Of a DNA stretch of 64,000 bases, positions 23,396 through 31,834 are shown piece after piece. Each line of letters begins with the position of its first letter. The first letter of the stretch is position 1. A program made the translations under genes and the position numbers. The notes under the pieces are model-generated. The model was not told where the DNA came from. It was given only the letters and a program-made list of their open reading frames with translations, and did not search any database. The stretch comes from Actinomadura viridilutea. Lineage in GTDB: Bacteria > Actinomycetota > Actinomycetes > Streptosporangiales > Streptosporangiaceae. Location of the stretch: NCBI GenBank assembly GCA_003001795.1, contig PVNI01000011.1, positions 1 to 64,000 on the forward strand, in the 5' to 3' direction.

Positions 23396-24217
23396 ATGTT
23401 CCGACGGCGTAGGCCCGCGATTCAGATCAAGACGCCCGAGCAGGTCGAGCTGATGCGCGAGGCGGGCCTGCTGGTGGCCCGCACGCTGGAGCTGCTGCGC
23501 GAGGCGGTCAAGCCGGGCATCACCACGATGGACCTGGACGCGCTGGCCGAGGCGCACATCCGCGACCACGGCGGCGTGCCCTCGTTCAAGGGCTACCACG
23601 GGTACCCGGCGACGATCTGCGCGTCGGTGAACGAGGAGGTCGTGCACGGCATCCCGCGGGCCGACAAGGAGCTGCGGGACGGCGACGTGATCTCCATCGA
23701 CTGCGGCGCGATCGTGCGGGGCTGGCACGGCGACGCGGCGATCACCGTTCCGGTGGGGGAGATCTCCGCCGAGCGGCGCCGGCTGCTGGAGGTCACCGAG
23801 GCGGCCCTGTGGGCCGGTCTGGCGGCCGGAGTGGTGGGGGCGCACCTGACCGACATCTCCCACGCGATCGAGTCCCATATTCGCTCTCAGGGCCGCTACG
23901 GCATCGTCGAGGGCTACGGGGGCCACGGCATCGGCACTGAGATGCACATGGACCCGCTCATCGCCAACCACGGCGAGCCGGGGTACGGGCCGGTGCTGGA
24001 GGCGGGGATGTGCTTCGCGGTGGAGCCGATGGTCAACCTCGGCGGCAAGGAGACCCGGGAGCTGGCCGACGGCTGGACGGTGGTCACCGTGGACGGCAGC
24101 GTCTCGGCGCACTTCGAGCACACCTTCGCGGTGACGCCGCAGGGGCCGCGCGTGCTCACGGCCATTGACGAGGGCCGGGAGTGGTTGACGAAGCTGAGGG
24201 GTAAGACTTCCTCCTGA
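23396..24217 (+). CDS. map: Methionine aminopeptidase, type I
   Basis: Removes N-terminal Met from nascent proteins; 273 aa. The ATG at 23396 is preceded by AGGGAG. All metal ligands are present: D102, D113, H177, E210 and E241; H84 is the substrate-binding histidine. There is no N-terminal zinc-finger or SH3-binding extension, so it is the short class. In many bacteria map is followed directly by infA; here three other genes intervene. Confidence 0.97.
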   Translation: MFRRRRPAIQIKTPEQVELMREAGLLVARTLELLREAVKPGITTMDLDALAEAHIRDHGGVPSFKGYHGYPATICASVNEEVVHGIPRADKELRDGDVISIDCGAIVRGWHGDAAITVPVGEISAERRRLLEVTEAALWAGLAAGVVGAHLTDISHAIESHIRSQGRYGIVEGYGGHGIGTEMHMDPLIANHGEPGYGPVLEAGMCFAVEPMVNLGGKETRELADGWTVVTVDGSVSAHFEHTFAVTPQGPRVLTAIDEGREWLTKLRGKTSS

Positions 24218-24236
24218 CCGCCGTAAAGGGGCTGGC

Positions 24237-24674
24237 ATGCCGCCGAACCCTGACATCCGCGCCTCCGACGCCGACCGCGACCGCGTCGCCGAACTGCTGC
24301 GCGAGCACTGCGCGCAGGGGCGGATCACCGTGGACGAGCTGAACGAGCGCTTGGAGGCCGTCTACGCGTCCCGGACGCTGGGGCAGCTGCAGGAGGTCAC
24401 CGCGGACCTGCCCGAGGAGGACCTGTACGAGCTGCCCGTCCCCGCCTCGCAACGGGCCTCCGTGGAGCCCGTGCGCGTCCCGCCGGGCGTGCCGGCGCGC
24501 AAGCTCGACCGGACGCTGTGGGGGACGTGGGCCGTCGTCAGCGCCGTCAACTTCGTCGTCTGGCTGATCCTCGCGGTGACGGGGAACACCGTGTACCCGT
24601 GGTGGATCTGGGTGGCGGGGCCGTGGGGCGCGGTGCTGCTCGTCAACGGCCTCCTGCGCGGCCGCGGGCGCTGA
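24237..24674 (+). CDS. DUF1707 (SHOCT-like) and two-helix membrane protein
   Basis: 145 aa, ATG at 24237, with AAAGGGG upstream. Residues 6-58 (IRASDADRDRVAELLREHCA, then GRITVDELNERLEAVYASRT) are a DUF1707 domain, a small helical domain frequent in actinobacteria. The C-terminal part has two hydrophobic helices (about residues 99-118 and 122-140) separated by a Trp-rich turn. Function unknown for the family. It lies 19 bases after map on the same strand, so it may be co-transcribed with it. Confidence 0.85.
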   Translation: MPPNPDIRASDADRDRVAELLREHCAQGRITVDELNERLEAVYASRTLGQLQEVTADLPEEDLYELPVPASQRASVEPVRVPPGVPARKLDRTLWGTWAVVSAVNFVVWLILAVTGNTVYPWWIWVAGPWGAVLLVNGLLRGRGR

Positions 24675-24689
24675 GGCGCGCCCGCGGGC

Positions 24690-25502
24690 TCAGTCGACCT
24701 GCATGAGGGGCCGGTAGTCGCCCGAGGGGGCGAAGTGCGTGGTGGCCATGCCGTCGGAGACCAGGTGCACGGCGAACCCGGCGGGTTCCCCGGTGACCGC
24801 GGCGCGTCCGGGGCGGGTCATGTCGAGGTAGAGCTGCCGGTAGGTGCTGGGGCAGGTGGTGCTGACCGTGCCCGCCAGCGATCCGACCGTCCCGCGGTGC
24901 ACGAGCCCGCTGATGACGCGCACGACCTGCCGGTGCCGGGCGATGACGTCGGCGAACGCGGCCGCGTCGGTGAACCCGATGTCGTCGACGAACCGGATGC
25001 CGACCGGGTGCGGCGGGTGGTACGTGGCGACGATGGTGGGCGTGTCGGGGGCCTCGGCGAGGGTGCGGTCGAGCCAGTCCAGCCGCCCGCCGTCCATGGC
25101 CCCGTACGACTGGCCGGGGACGGTGGTGTCGCAGCACACCAGGCGGGTTCCGGCCACGTCGACGGCGTACTGCACGGGGTCCTGCGGCCTGCGGCCGCTC
25201 GCGGCGATCGCCGGGTGGTCGCGGAACGCGGCGCGCAGGGCGTCGCGGTCGTCGTGGGCGCCGGGGAGCGGGTAGACGGCCATCGGCAGGGGGGACAGCA
25301 GCGCGTGCAGCCGTTCGTATTCGGCGGGCCGGCCGCCGTCGGCCAGGTCGCCGGTGAGCACCACGGCGTCGGGACGCGCGGGCAGCGACAGCAGGCTCGA
25401 CACCGCCGCCCGCAGCGCCCGGACGGGCCCCGAGGCGTCGTCGACCGCGCCGTCCCGCCCGGCCGCCAGGTGGATGTCGCTGAGCTGCGCGATGATCGCC
25501 AC
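24690..25502 (-). CDS. CpdA/Rv0805-like metallophosphoesterase with altered metal site
   Basis: 270 aa from the GTG at 25502, which has a strong GGAGGGGGA upstream; the frame is open further but starts VAIIAQLSDIHL as in the family. Calcineurin-like motifs: D9-x-H11, GDLAD (D52), GAHD (A82-H83-D84) where GNHD is canonical, and YHPPH. The final GHxH motif is replaced by G199-L200-V201-H202. Thus the bridging Asn and one His ligand are missing. Known relatives hydrolyse cyclic nucleotides or other phosphodiesters; activity here is doubtful or altered. It converges with the DUF1707 gene. Confidence 0.8.
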   Translation of the reverse strand: MAIIAQLSDIHLAAGRDGAVDDASGPVRALRAAVSSLLSLPARPDAVVLTGDLADGGRPAEYERLHALLSPLPMAVYPLPGAHDDRDALRAAFRDHPAIAASGRRPQDPVQYAVDVAGTRLVCCDTTVPGQSYGAMDGGRLDWLDRTLAEAPDTPTIVATYHPPHPVGIRFVDDIGFTDAAAFADVIARHRQVVRVISGLVHRGTVGSLAGTVSTTCPSTYRQLYLDMTRPGRAAVTGEPAGFAVHLVSDGMATTHFAPSGDYRPLMQVD

Positions 25503-25768
25503 TGATCTCCCCCTCCTTCCGGCACCCCGCGAGACGCCCGGACCGCCCGACGGGGTCCAGGCTCCCGTACCGGACACTTGTTGATCTTCGCCGCCGTCCG
25601 GGCGTTCTGTCGACTCGCTCTCGGGAGAGCTGAGTCACCCGCGGCGCGCTCCCGCGCCCGGGCCCGTAGGGGCGGCGCCGGCCGCGCCGAGCGCCCGGGG
25701 ACGGCGCGCGACCCGCCGTCGGCGGGCGGGCGTCAGGGCGGCCGCGGCCGGTCGGACGGGGGCGCTCT

Positions 25769-26326
25769 TCAAGCGACCTCGGCGATGACGGCCGACAGGG
25801 CGGAGGTGACGTCCTCGGGGGCGGGGGCGACGTCGGGGACGACGTCGCGCAGCGCCAGCCAGCCGTTGATGGCCTGGGCGGTCGGCCGCGCCTCGCGCAG
25901 CTGCGGGTCGTCGATGCCGTACCAGGCGGCCACCTTCGACCACCGCCACAGCCGGTGCCCGGCCCGCGACATCTCCGCCGCCGGGAACCCGCCGGGTCCG
26001 CGCGCGCCGGTGATCGACAGGCGGACCGAGTCGGGGGAGCGGCCGACCCGTTCGGCGATGTCCCGGATGGTCAGCAGCGGATCGGCCTCCACGCGCTGCA
26101 CCCGCAGGCCCGGCGCGGCCTCCTCCAGGTGCGCCACCACCTCCATGATCGCGGCGGCCAGCGTCGGCCCCTGCCAGGTGCACGAGGCGCTGCCGGGCCG
26201 CTCGGAGTGGTGCGGCTCGGTGGCGATCGACACGGTGACCAGACCGTGGGTGCGGTCGAACAGCGGGTCCAGCTCGTCCTCGGAGAAGGGACGGCTGAGG
26301 ATCAGCGCGAAGTCATAGCTCGGCAT
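25769..26326 (-). CDS. Hypothetical protein with HTH-like segment
   Basis: 185 aa, ATG at 26326, with GGAGAGGGG upstream. I do not recognise a named family. Residues 85-103 (LLTIRDIAERVGRSPDSVR) look like a helix-turn-helix, followed by an Arg/Trp-containing segment (LWRWSKVAAWYG) resembling excisionase/MerR-type DNA-binding modules. The N-terminal 80 residues appear to be a separate alpha/beta domain. DNA binding is inference. It is upstream of and on the same strand as the phosphoesterase gene, 266 bases apart. Confidence 0.7.
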   Translation of the reverse strand: MPSYDFALILSRPFSEDELDPLFDRTHGLVTVSIATEPHHSERPGSASCTWQGPTLAAAIMEVVAHLEEAAPGLRVQRVEADPLLTIRDIAERVGRSPDSVRLSITGARGPGGFPAAEMSRAGHRLWRWSKVAAWYGIDDPQLREARPTAQAINGWLALRDVVPDVAPAPEDVTSALSAVIAEVA

Positions 26327-26668
26327 GCCGAGCCCCTCTCCGTGCCCCGCGCGTCCCGCCTGTTGTCACGACCGACGCTCCTTTGAAGCCCGCCCACCAG
26401 CCCCCATCAGCGACGCCTCCCTCAAGGGTTCCTCAAGGAAAGGTACAACGCGCGGGCCGCTGTATGCTTGAACGGCAGCGGTCTCCAGGGCCCAAACACG
26501 CGCTCGTTTCGCATTCGCGGTCCAGGTGCCGTAGACTCCTATGTCGGTCCACTTCCGGCCGCCGTTTCCCATGCCTCAGTGCCTCTGGCGCCTTGGCGAC
26601 GGGCCGCGGCCATGCGCCGGACGGCGCCGGGCCGTATCCGATGAACCGATCAGCGAAGCGCGGAGGAC
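26327..26668. other. Divergent intergenic region upstream of infA
   Basis: 342 bases without a gene, between the minus-strand hypothetical gene and infA. It holds the infA promoter candidate at 26508-26537 and the infA Shine-Dalgarno (CGGAGGAC just before 26669). The rest shows no recognised structure. Confidence 0.55.
26508..26537 (+). promoter_or_regulatory. Promoter candidate for the infA-rpmJ-rpsM operon
   Basis: TTCGCA at 26508-26513, an 18-bp spacer, TAGACT at 26532-26537. The -10 fits TAGANT exactly and the -35 matches 4 of 6. It predicts a leader of about 125 nt. Confidence 0.6.
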
Positions 26669-26890
26669 ATGCCCAAGAAAGAAGGGGCCATCGAGATCGA
26701 GGGCACCGTCGTCGAGTCCCTCCCGAACGCCATGTTCCGAGTGGAGCTGGACAACGGGCACAAGGTGCTCGCCCACATCAGCGGCAAGATGCGGATGCAC
26801 TACATCCGGATCCTGCCGGACGACCGCGTCGTCGTGGAGCTGAGCCCCTACGACCTCACGCGCGGTCGGATCGTCTACCGCTACAAGTGA
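26669..26890 (+). CDS. infA: Translation initiation factor IF-1
   Basis: OB-fold factor that occupies the 30S A site during initiation; 73 aa, ATG at 26669 with GGAGG upstream. MPKKEGAIEIEGTVVESLPN and the ending DLTRGRIVYRYK are the normal bacterial sequence. First gene of the unit that runs to rplQ. Confidence 0.98.
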   Translation: MPKKEGAIEIEGTVVESLPNAMFRVELDNGHKVLAHISGKMRMHYIRILPDDRVVVELSPYDLTRGRIVYRYK

Positions 26891-26959
26891 ACCAGTCCCA
26901 CTGAGGTTGCCTCTCCCGTGCGCGGCGGCGCGGGGGTGACCCTGGCAGTAGGAGACCCA

Positions 26960-27073
26960 GTGAAGGTCAAGCCGAGCGTCAAGAAGATCTGCAACAAGTG
27001 CCGGGTGATCCGGCGCCACGGCCGGGTCATGGTCATCTGCGAGGACCCGCGGCACAAGCAGCGTCAGGGCTGA
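26960..27073 (+). CDS. rpmJ: 50S ribosomal protein L36, zinc-binding
   Basis: 37-residue zinc-ribbon protein of the large subunit, shorter than usual gene-finder limits. The GTG at 26960 has GGAGA upstream. The protein begins MKVKPSVKKICNKCRVIRR; the ligands are C11, C14, C27 and H32. This is the C+ paralogue type replaced under zinc starvation in some actinobacteria. It sits 69 bases after infA, the standard place. Confidence 0.97.
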   Translation: MKVKPSVKKICNKCRVIRRHGRVMVICEDPRHKQRQG

Positions 27074-27324
27074 CGCCCGGGCGTGTCGCCCCGGGACGGG
27101 GCGGCCGCCGAGGACGGCCCGACAATCGAAGACAGCGCAGCGCGAGCCTTCACACTCCAGCCGTACGTCTCGCCGGGACGCTCCCCTGGGAGCCCCTGGA
27201 GGGTCGTACGGCATGGTCGTGTGAAGGGACCACCCCCGGACGGAGGCCGGGGCCGCCACCCGGGCAGGGTGTGAGCGGGACGCGCTGCGTCGACACCTCC
27301 GCGACAAGGAAAGGAACTGCCCAG

Positions 27325-27705
27325 ATGGCACGCCTTTTGGGCGTCGACCTCCCGCGCGACAAGCGCGTGGAGATCGCTCTCACCTACATCTTCGGCATCG
27401 GCCGGACGCGCGCGAAGGAGACCCTGAGCGCCACCGGGATCAACCCGGACCTGCGCGTCCACCAGCTCGGCGACGACGAGCTGGTCAAGCTCCGCGACTG
27501 GATCGAGGCCAACTACAAGGTCGAAGGCGACCTGCGCCGGGAGATCCAGGCCGACATCCGCCGGAAGATCGAGATCGGGTGCTACCAGGGCATCCGCCAC
27601 CGCCGCGGACTGCCCGTGCGCGGCCAGCGCACGCAGACCAACGCGCGCACCCGCAAGGGCAAGAAGAAGACGGTGGCCGGAAAGAAGAAGGCCGGCAAGA
27701 AGTAA
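27325..27705 (+). CDS. rpsM: 30S ribosomal protein S13
   Basis: Head protein forming bridges to L5 and L31 and touching P-site tRNA; 126 aa, ATG at 27325. The upstream extension of the frame to 26998 runs through rpmJ and is not used. H2TH region IGRTRAKETLSATGI and the basic C-terminal tail (KGKKKTVAGKKKAGKK) are present. The 251-base gap after rpmJ has a small perfect hairpin at 27180-27193. Confidence 0.98.
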   Translation: MARLLGVDLPRDKRVEIALTYIFGIGRTRAKETLSATGINPDLRVHQLGDDELVKLRDWIEANYKVEGDLRREIQADIRRKIEIGCYQGIRHRRGLPVRGQRTQTNARTRKGKKKTVAGKKKAGKK

Positions 27706-27778
27706 GCAGCCGTCCGGTGCCCCGCCCTCGCGCAGGGCCGGGAGTCCGGATCGATGACCTCAGGAGTAGAGAGAGCAG

Positions 27779-28180
27779 ATGCCTCCCAAGAGCCGCGCCG
27801 GCGCCAAGAAGGTGCGCCGCAAGGAGAAGAAGAACGTCGCGCACGGCCACGCGCACATCAAGAGCACGTTCAACAACACCATCGTCTCGATCACCGACCC
27901 GAACGGCAACGTGATCTCCTGGGCCTCGTCGGGCCACGTGGGCTTCAAGGGCTCGCGCAAGTCGACCCCGTACGCCGCCCAGCAGGCGGCCGAGGCCGCC
28001 GCCCGCCGCGCCATGGAGCACGGCATGCGCAAGGTGGACGTGTTCGTCAAGGGCCCGGGCTCGGGCCGCGAGACCGCCATCCGGTCGCTGCAGGCCACCG
28101 GCCTGGAGGTGGGCTCGATCCAGGACGTCACGCCCGTTCCGCACAACGGCTGCCGGCCGCCCAAGCGCCGTCGCGTCTGA
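27779..28180 (+). CDS. rpsK: 30S ribosomal protein S11
   Basis: 30S platform protein lining the mRNA exit path; 133 aa, ATG at 27779. Core NTIVSITDPNGNVISWASSG and the closing PVPHNGCRPPKRRRV are conserved. The basic N-terminus (KSRAGAKKVRRKEKK) is typical of actinobacteria. Confidence 0.98.
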   Translation: MPPKSRAGAKKVRRKEKKNVAHGHAHIKSTFNNTIVSITDPNGNVISWASSGHVGFKGSRKSTPYAAQQAAEAAARRAMEHGMRKVDVFVKGPGSGRETAIRSLQATGLEVGSIQDVTPVPHNGCRPPKRRRV

Positions 28181-28204
28181 GGCAGGCAGAGGAGATCAGG
28201 AGAG

Positions 28205-28834
28205 ATGGCTCGTTACACCGGCGCCGACTGCAAGCTCTGCCGGCGCGAGAAGATGAAGCTGTTCCTCAAGGGCAGCAAGTGCATGGGTCCCAAGTGCCCG
28301 ATCGAGATCCGGCCCTACCCGCCGGGCGAGCACGGCCGGGGCCGTCCCAAGGAGACCGAGTACCTGCTCCAGCTGCGCGAGAAGCAGAAGGCCAAGCGCA
28401 TCTACGGCGTGCTGGAGAAGCAGTTCAGCAACTACTACGTCGAGGCCAACCGGCAGGGCGGCAAGACGGGTGAGAACCTGCTGCGCCTGCTGGAGCGCCG
28501 CCTCGACAACGTGGTCTACCGGGCGGGCTTCGCCAAGTCCCGGGACATGGCCCGGCAGCTGATCCGCCACGGTCACTTCCTGGTCAACGGCAAGAAGGTC
28601 AACATCCCCTCGTACCTGGTCAGCGAGGCCGACATCGTCGAGGTCCGGCAGAAGTCGCTGCCGCTGGCCCCGTTCGAGGTCGCCCGCGCCGAGGCCGGCG
28701 AGCGCCAGGTCCCGGCCTGGCTGGGGGTGCAGACCGAGGGCCGGATGCGGATCTTCGTGCACGCGCTGCCGGTCCGCCAGCAGATCGACGCTCCCGTCCA
28801 GGAGCAGCTGATCGTCGAGCTCTACTCCAAGTAA
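28205..28834 (+). CDS. rpsD: 30S ribosomal protein S4, zinc-binding form
   Basis: Primary assembly and fidelity protein; 209 aa, ATG at 28205. The N-terminal zinc cluster is C9, C12, C26 and C31 (the C+ form). An S4 RNA-binding domain follows (RLDNVVYRAGFAKSRDMARQ, around residues 98-117). In E. coli S4 represses the alpha operon; no matching pseudoknot was recognised upstream. Confidence 0.98.
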   Translation: MARYTGADCKLCRREKMKLFLKGSKCMGPKCPIEIRPYPPGEHGRGRPKETEYLLQLREKQKAKRIYGVLEKQFSNYYVEANRQGGKTGENLLRLLERRLDNVVYRAGFAKSRDMARQLIRHGHFLVNGKKVNIPSYLVSEADIVEVRQKSLPLAPFEVARAEAGERQVPAWLGVQTEGRMRIFVHALPVRQQIDAPVQEQLIVELYSK

Positions 28835-28849
28835 GGGCTCGCCTCGGGT

Positions 28850-28876
28850 CCGCGCCGGACCAGCGGCCCGGCGCGG
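28850..28876 (+). terminator. Hairpin between rpsD and rpoA
   Basis: CCGCGCCGG at 28850-28858 pairs perfectly with CCGGCGCGG at 28868-28876 (9-nt loop). No T run. Probably a partial terminator or processing site within the alpha operon. Confidence 0.4.
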
Positions 28877-28946
28877 GCCCGGCCCATCGGGGTACCACTG
28901 CAACGCGGTCGTCATATAGCGGGCACCGCGGAAAGAAGGTTCTGAC

Positions 28947-29966
28947 ATGCTCATCGCTCAGCGTCCCACCCTCACCGAGGAGCAGGTCGACGAGTACCGG
29001 TCGCGGTTCACCATCGAGCCGCTGGAGCCGGGCTTCGGCTACACGATCGGCAACTCGCTGCGCCGCACCCTGCTGTCCTCGATCCCCGGCGCCGCCGTCA
29101 CCAGCATCCGCATCGAGGGGGTGCTGCACGAGTTCTCCACCGTCCCGGGGGTCAAGGAGGACGTCACCGACATCATCCTGAACCTCAAGGAGCTGGTCGT
29201 CTCCTCCGAGCACGACGAGCCGGTGGTGATGTACCTGCGCAAGCAGGGCCCGGGCGAGGTGACCGCGGCCGACATCGCGCCGCCGGCGGGGGTCGAGGTG
29301 CACAACCCCGACCTGCACATCGCCACGCTGAACAGCAAGGCGAAGCTGGAGATGGAGCTGACGGTCGAGCGCGGCCGCGGCTACGTCTCGGCGGCCCAGA
29401 ACAAGCAGCCGGGCCAGGAGATCGGCCGGATCCCGATCGACTCGATCTACTCGCCCGTCCTGAAGGTCACCTACAAGGTCGAGGCGACCCGCGTCGAGCA
29501 GCGCACCGACTTCGACCGGCTCATCCTGGACGTGGAGACCAAGCCCGCCATGCTGCCGCGCGACGCGGTGGCGTCGGCCGGCAAGACCCTGGTCGAGCTG
29601 TTCGGGCTGGCCCGCGAGCTCAACGTCGAGGCCGAGGGCATCGACATGGGCCCGTCCCCGACCGACGCGGCCCTGGCCGCCGACCTCGCGCTGCCGATCG
29701 AGGAGCTCAACCTGACGGTGCGCTCCTACAACTGCCTCAAGCGCGAGGGCATCCACTCGGTCGGCGAGCTGGTCGCCCGCAGCGAGCAGGACCTGCTCGA
29801 CATCCGCAACTTCGGCGCCAAGTCCATCGAGGAGGTCAAGCAGAAGCTGGCCGACATGGGCCTGTCGCTGAAGGACTCCCCGCCCGGGTTCGACCCGAGC
29901 ACGGCCGCGGACACCTACCACGGCGGCGACGACGACTCCAGCTACGCCGAGACCGAGCAGTACTGA
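28947..29966 (+). CDS. rpoA: DNA-directed RNA polymerase alpha subunit
   Basis: Assembly platform and upstream-DNA/activator contact of RNA polymerase; 339 aa, ATG at 28947 with GAAAGAAGG upstream. The N-terminal domain (about 1-230) includes LEPGFGYTIGNSLRRTLLSS. The C-terminal domain (about 250-315) includes VRSYNCLKREGIHSVGELV and RNFGAKSIEEVKQKL. A short acidic tail follows. Normal for actinobacteria. Confidence 0.99.
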   Translation: MLIAQRPTLTEEQVDEYRSRFTIEPLEPGFGYTIGNSLRRTLLSSIPGAAVTSIRIEGVLHEFSTVPGVKEDVTDIILNLKELVVSSEHDEPVVMYLRKQGPGEVTAADIAPPAGVEVHNPDLHIATLNSKAKLEMELTVERGRGYVSAAQNKQPGQEIGRIPIDSIYSPVLKVTYKVEATRVEQRTDFDRLILDVETKPAMLPRDAVASAGKTLVELFGLARELNVEAEGIDMGPSPTDAALAADLALPIEELNLTVRSYNCLKREGIHSVGELVARSEQDLLDIRNFGAKSIEEVKQKLADMGLSLKDSPPGFDPSTAADTYHGGDDDSSYAETEQY

Positions 29967-30008
29967 TCCGCGTCACCGATCCGTGACCGATCCCCGTTCC
30001 GACGGGGC

Positions 30009-30050
30009 GGGACGCGGGCCCGTCCACCGCGGTGGCCGGACCCGCGTCCC
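30009..30050 (+). terminator. Long inverted repeat between rpoA and rplQ
   Basis: Arms of 21 bases (30009-30029 and 30030-30050) pair at 19 of 21 positions around the perfect palindromic centre CCACCGCGGTGG (30024-30035). No T run follows. Terminator, processing site or attenuator within the operon. Confidence 0.55.
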
Positions 30051-30149
30051 GGCATACCGGTAACCGATACGACGATCCCGCCGCGTGCTCCACGACGGCG
30101 GGCGACTGACGCCGGTACCTGATACGGCCGGCGCAGGAAGGACACGACG

Positions 30150-30695
30150 ATGCCCAAGCCCACCAAGGGTCCCCGCCTCGGCGGCAGCCCCGCGCACCAG
30201 CGGCTCATCCTGGCCAACCTGGCCACGGCGCTGTTCGAGCACGGGCGCATCACCACCACCGAGGCCAAGGCCCGGCGGGTGCGCCCGCTGGCGGAGAGGC
30301 TGATCACCAAGGCCAAGAAGGGCGATCTGCACAACCGCCGCCAGGTGCTGCGGGTCATCCGGGACAAGAGCGTGGTGCACGAGCTGTTCACCGAGATCGC
30401 GCCGCGCTACCAGAACCGCCCCGGCGGCTACACCCGGATCACCAAGATCGGTCCGCGGCGCGGCGACAACGCGCCCATGGCCGTGATCGAGCTGGTGCAG
30501 GAGCCGATGGCCGCGTCCACCGGCACCGCCCCGGCGGCGAAGCCGGCCGAGAAGAAGGCCGAGGAGAAGACCGAGGAGAAGGCCGACCTGACCAAGGGCG
30601 AGGCCGCCGAGTCCGCGGACGAGGCGAAGGAGGAGGCCGCGTCGGAGGTCGAGGCCAAGGACGAGGCCAAGGAGTCCGAGGGCGACGCCAAGTGA
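30150..30695 (+). CDS. rplQ: 50S ribosomal protein L17 with charged C-terminal tail
   Basis: Tunnel-exit protein; 181 aa, ATG at 30150. The conserved core covers residues 1-116 (MPKPTKGPRLGGSPAHQRLI to MAVIELVQEP). It is followed by about 65 residues made almost only of Ala, Glu, Lys, Asp and Ser, probably disordered. E. coli L17 lacks this tail; similar tails occur in actinobacteria. The gene ends before a strong terminator at 30762-30794. Confidence 0.97.
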   Translation: MPKPTKGPRLGGSPAHQRLILANLATALFEHGRITTTEAKARRVRPLAERLITKAKKGDLHNRRQVLRVIRDKSVVHELFTEIAPRYQNRPGGYTRITKIGPRRGDNAPMAVIELVQEPMAASTGTAPAAKPAEKKAEEKTEEKADLTKGEAAESADEAKEEAASEVEAKDEAKESEGDAK

Positions 30696-30761
30696 GCCGT
30701 CGCTGACCAGGGCGTTCCCGCGTTCGGGGACGTGGTCGGCCGGTTCTCGGCGACATTGTGC

Positions 30762-30794
30762 GGGCCCGCCGCCCCGCTACGGGACGGCGGGCCC
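30762..30794 (+). terminator. Terminator after rplQ
   Basis: 15-base arms (30762-30776 and 30780-30794) pair with a single mismatch and a 3-nt loop, followed by GATCTTT. It ends the infA-to-rplQ transcript and separates truA. Confidence 0.75.
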
Positions 30795-30889
30795 GATCTT
30801 TGCCAGACTGGATCTATGGTCAGGTCAGGCGAGGTGTATTCGACCGGGAGAAGCGATCGGCAGCGTTGGACAAGGACACTCAGCCTGAC

Positions 30890-31792
30890 ATGACCGCATT
30901 GGTACGGCTCCGTCTCGACATCAGCTACGACGGGAGCGATTTCGCGGGCTGGGCGCGTCAGCCCGGGCAGCGCACCGTCCAGGGCGTCATCGAGGACGCG
31001 TTGGCGCGCGTGCTGCGCCTGGACCCGGCTCCGGTGCTGACCGTCGCCGGGCGCACGGACGCCGGCGTGCACGCGCGCGGCCAGGTCGCCCACGTGGTCG
31101 TTCCGCACGCCGCCTACACGGCCGTCAACGGGACCCTGCCGCGCAGGTTGGCGGGCGTGCTGCCGCCGGATGTGCGGGTGTGGCGCATCGCTCCGGCGCC
31201 CGACACCTTCGACGCGCGCTTCTCGGCGCTGTCGCGCCGGTACGAGTACCGGGTGTGCGACGACCCGGTGGGCGTCGAGCCGCTGCGCCGCCGGGATGTG
31301 CTCTGGCATCCGCGCCCGCTCAATTTGGACCGTATGAACGCCGCGTGCGCGCTGCTGCTGGGCGAGCACGACTTCGCCGCGTACTGCCGTCGGCGCGAGG
31401 GCGCGACCACCATCCGCAAGCTCCTCAGGTACGAGTGGACGCGCGAGGAGCCCCGCCTGGCCGTGGCCACCGTCGAGGCCGACGCGTTCTGCCACTCCAT
31501 GGTGCGCGCCCTGGTGGGGGCGCTGCTGATGGTGGGGGACGGGCGCCGCGACATCGAGTGGCCGGCCCAGGTGCTGGCGGCCGGGGTGCGCGACTCCTCG
31601 GTGAACGTCGCGCCCGCGCACGGGTTGTCGCTGGAGGAGATCCGCTACCCCGACGCCGGCGACTTCGCCCGGCGGGCCCAGGAGACGCGGCGCGTCCGCA
31701 CCCTCAACGCCACCGGCGGCGGCAGCGCTCCGGCGGAGGCGGCGGGCGAAGGCGCCGACGCGAGCGAGTCGTCCTCCGCGCGCGTCTCCTAG
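30890..31792 (+). CDS. truA: tRNA pseudouridine(38-40) synthase
   Basis: Makes pseudouridine at positions 38-40 of the tRNA anticodon arm; 300 aa from the ATG at 30890, giving MTALVRLRLDISYDG like the family. An open frame extends upstream to 30758 but crosses the rplQ terminator. The catalytic aspartate is D57 in AGRTDAGVHA. A Gly/Ala/Ser-rich tail of about 25 residues is not part of the fold. Its own promoter should lie between 30800 and 30890. Confidence 0.95.
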   Translation: MTALVRLRLDISYDGSDFAGWARQPGQRTVQGVIEDALARVLRLDPAPVLTVAGRTDAGVHARGQVAHVVVPHAAYTAVNGTLPRRLAGVLPPDVRVWRIAPAPDTFDARFSALSRRYEYRVCDDPVGVEPLRRRDVLWHPRPLNLDRMNAACALLLGEHDFAAYCRRREGATTIRKLLRYEWTREEPRLAVATVEADAFCHSMVRALVGALLMVGDGRRDIEWPAQVLAAGVRDSSVNVAPAHGLSLEEIRYPDAGDFARRAQETRRVRTLNATGGGSAPAEAAGEGADASESSSARVS

Positions 31793-31810
31793 GCCGCGTC
31801 CGCGGCCGGG

Positions 31811-31831
31811 ACCGCCCGCTCGGCGGGCGGT
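31811..31831. terminator. Bidirectional terminator, truA / membrane protein A
   Basis: ACCGCCCGC at 31811-31819 pairs perfectly with GCGGGCGGT at 31823-31831, loop TCG. It lies between two convergent genes and can serve both. Confidence 0.65.
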
Positions 31832-31834
31832 GCG

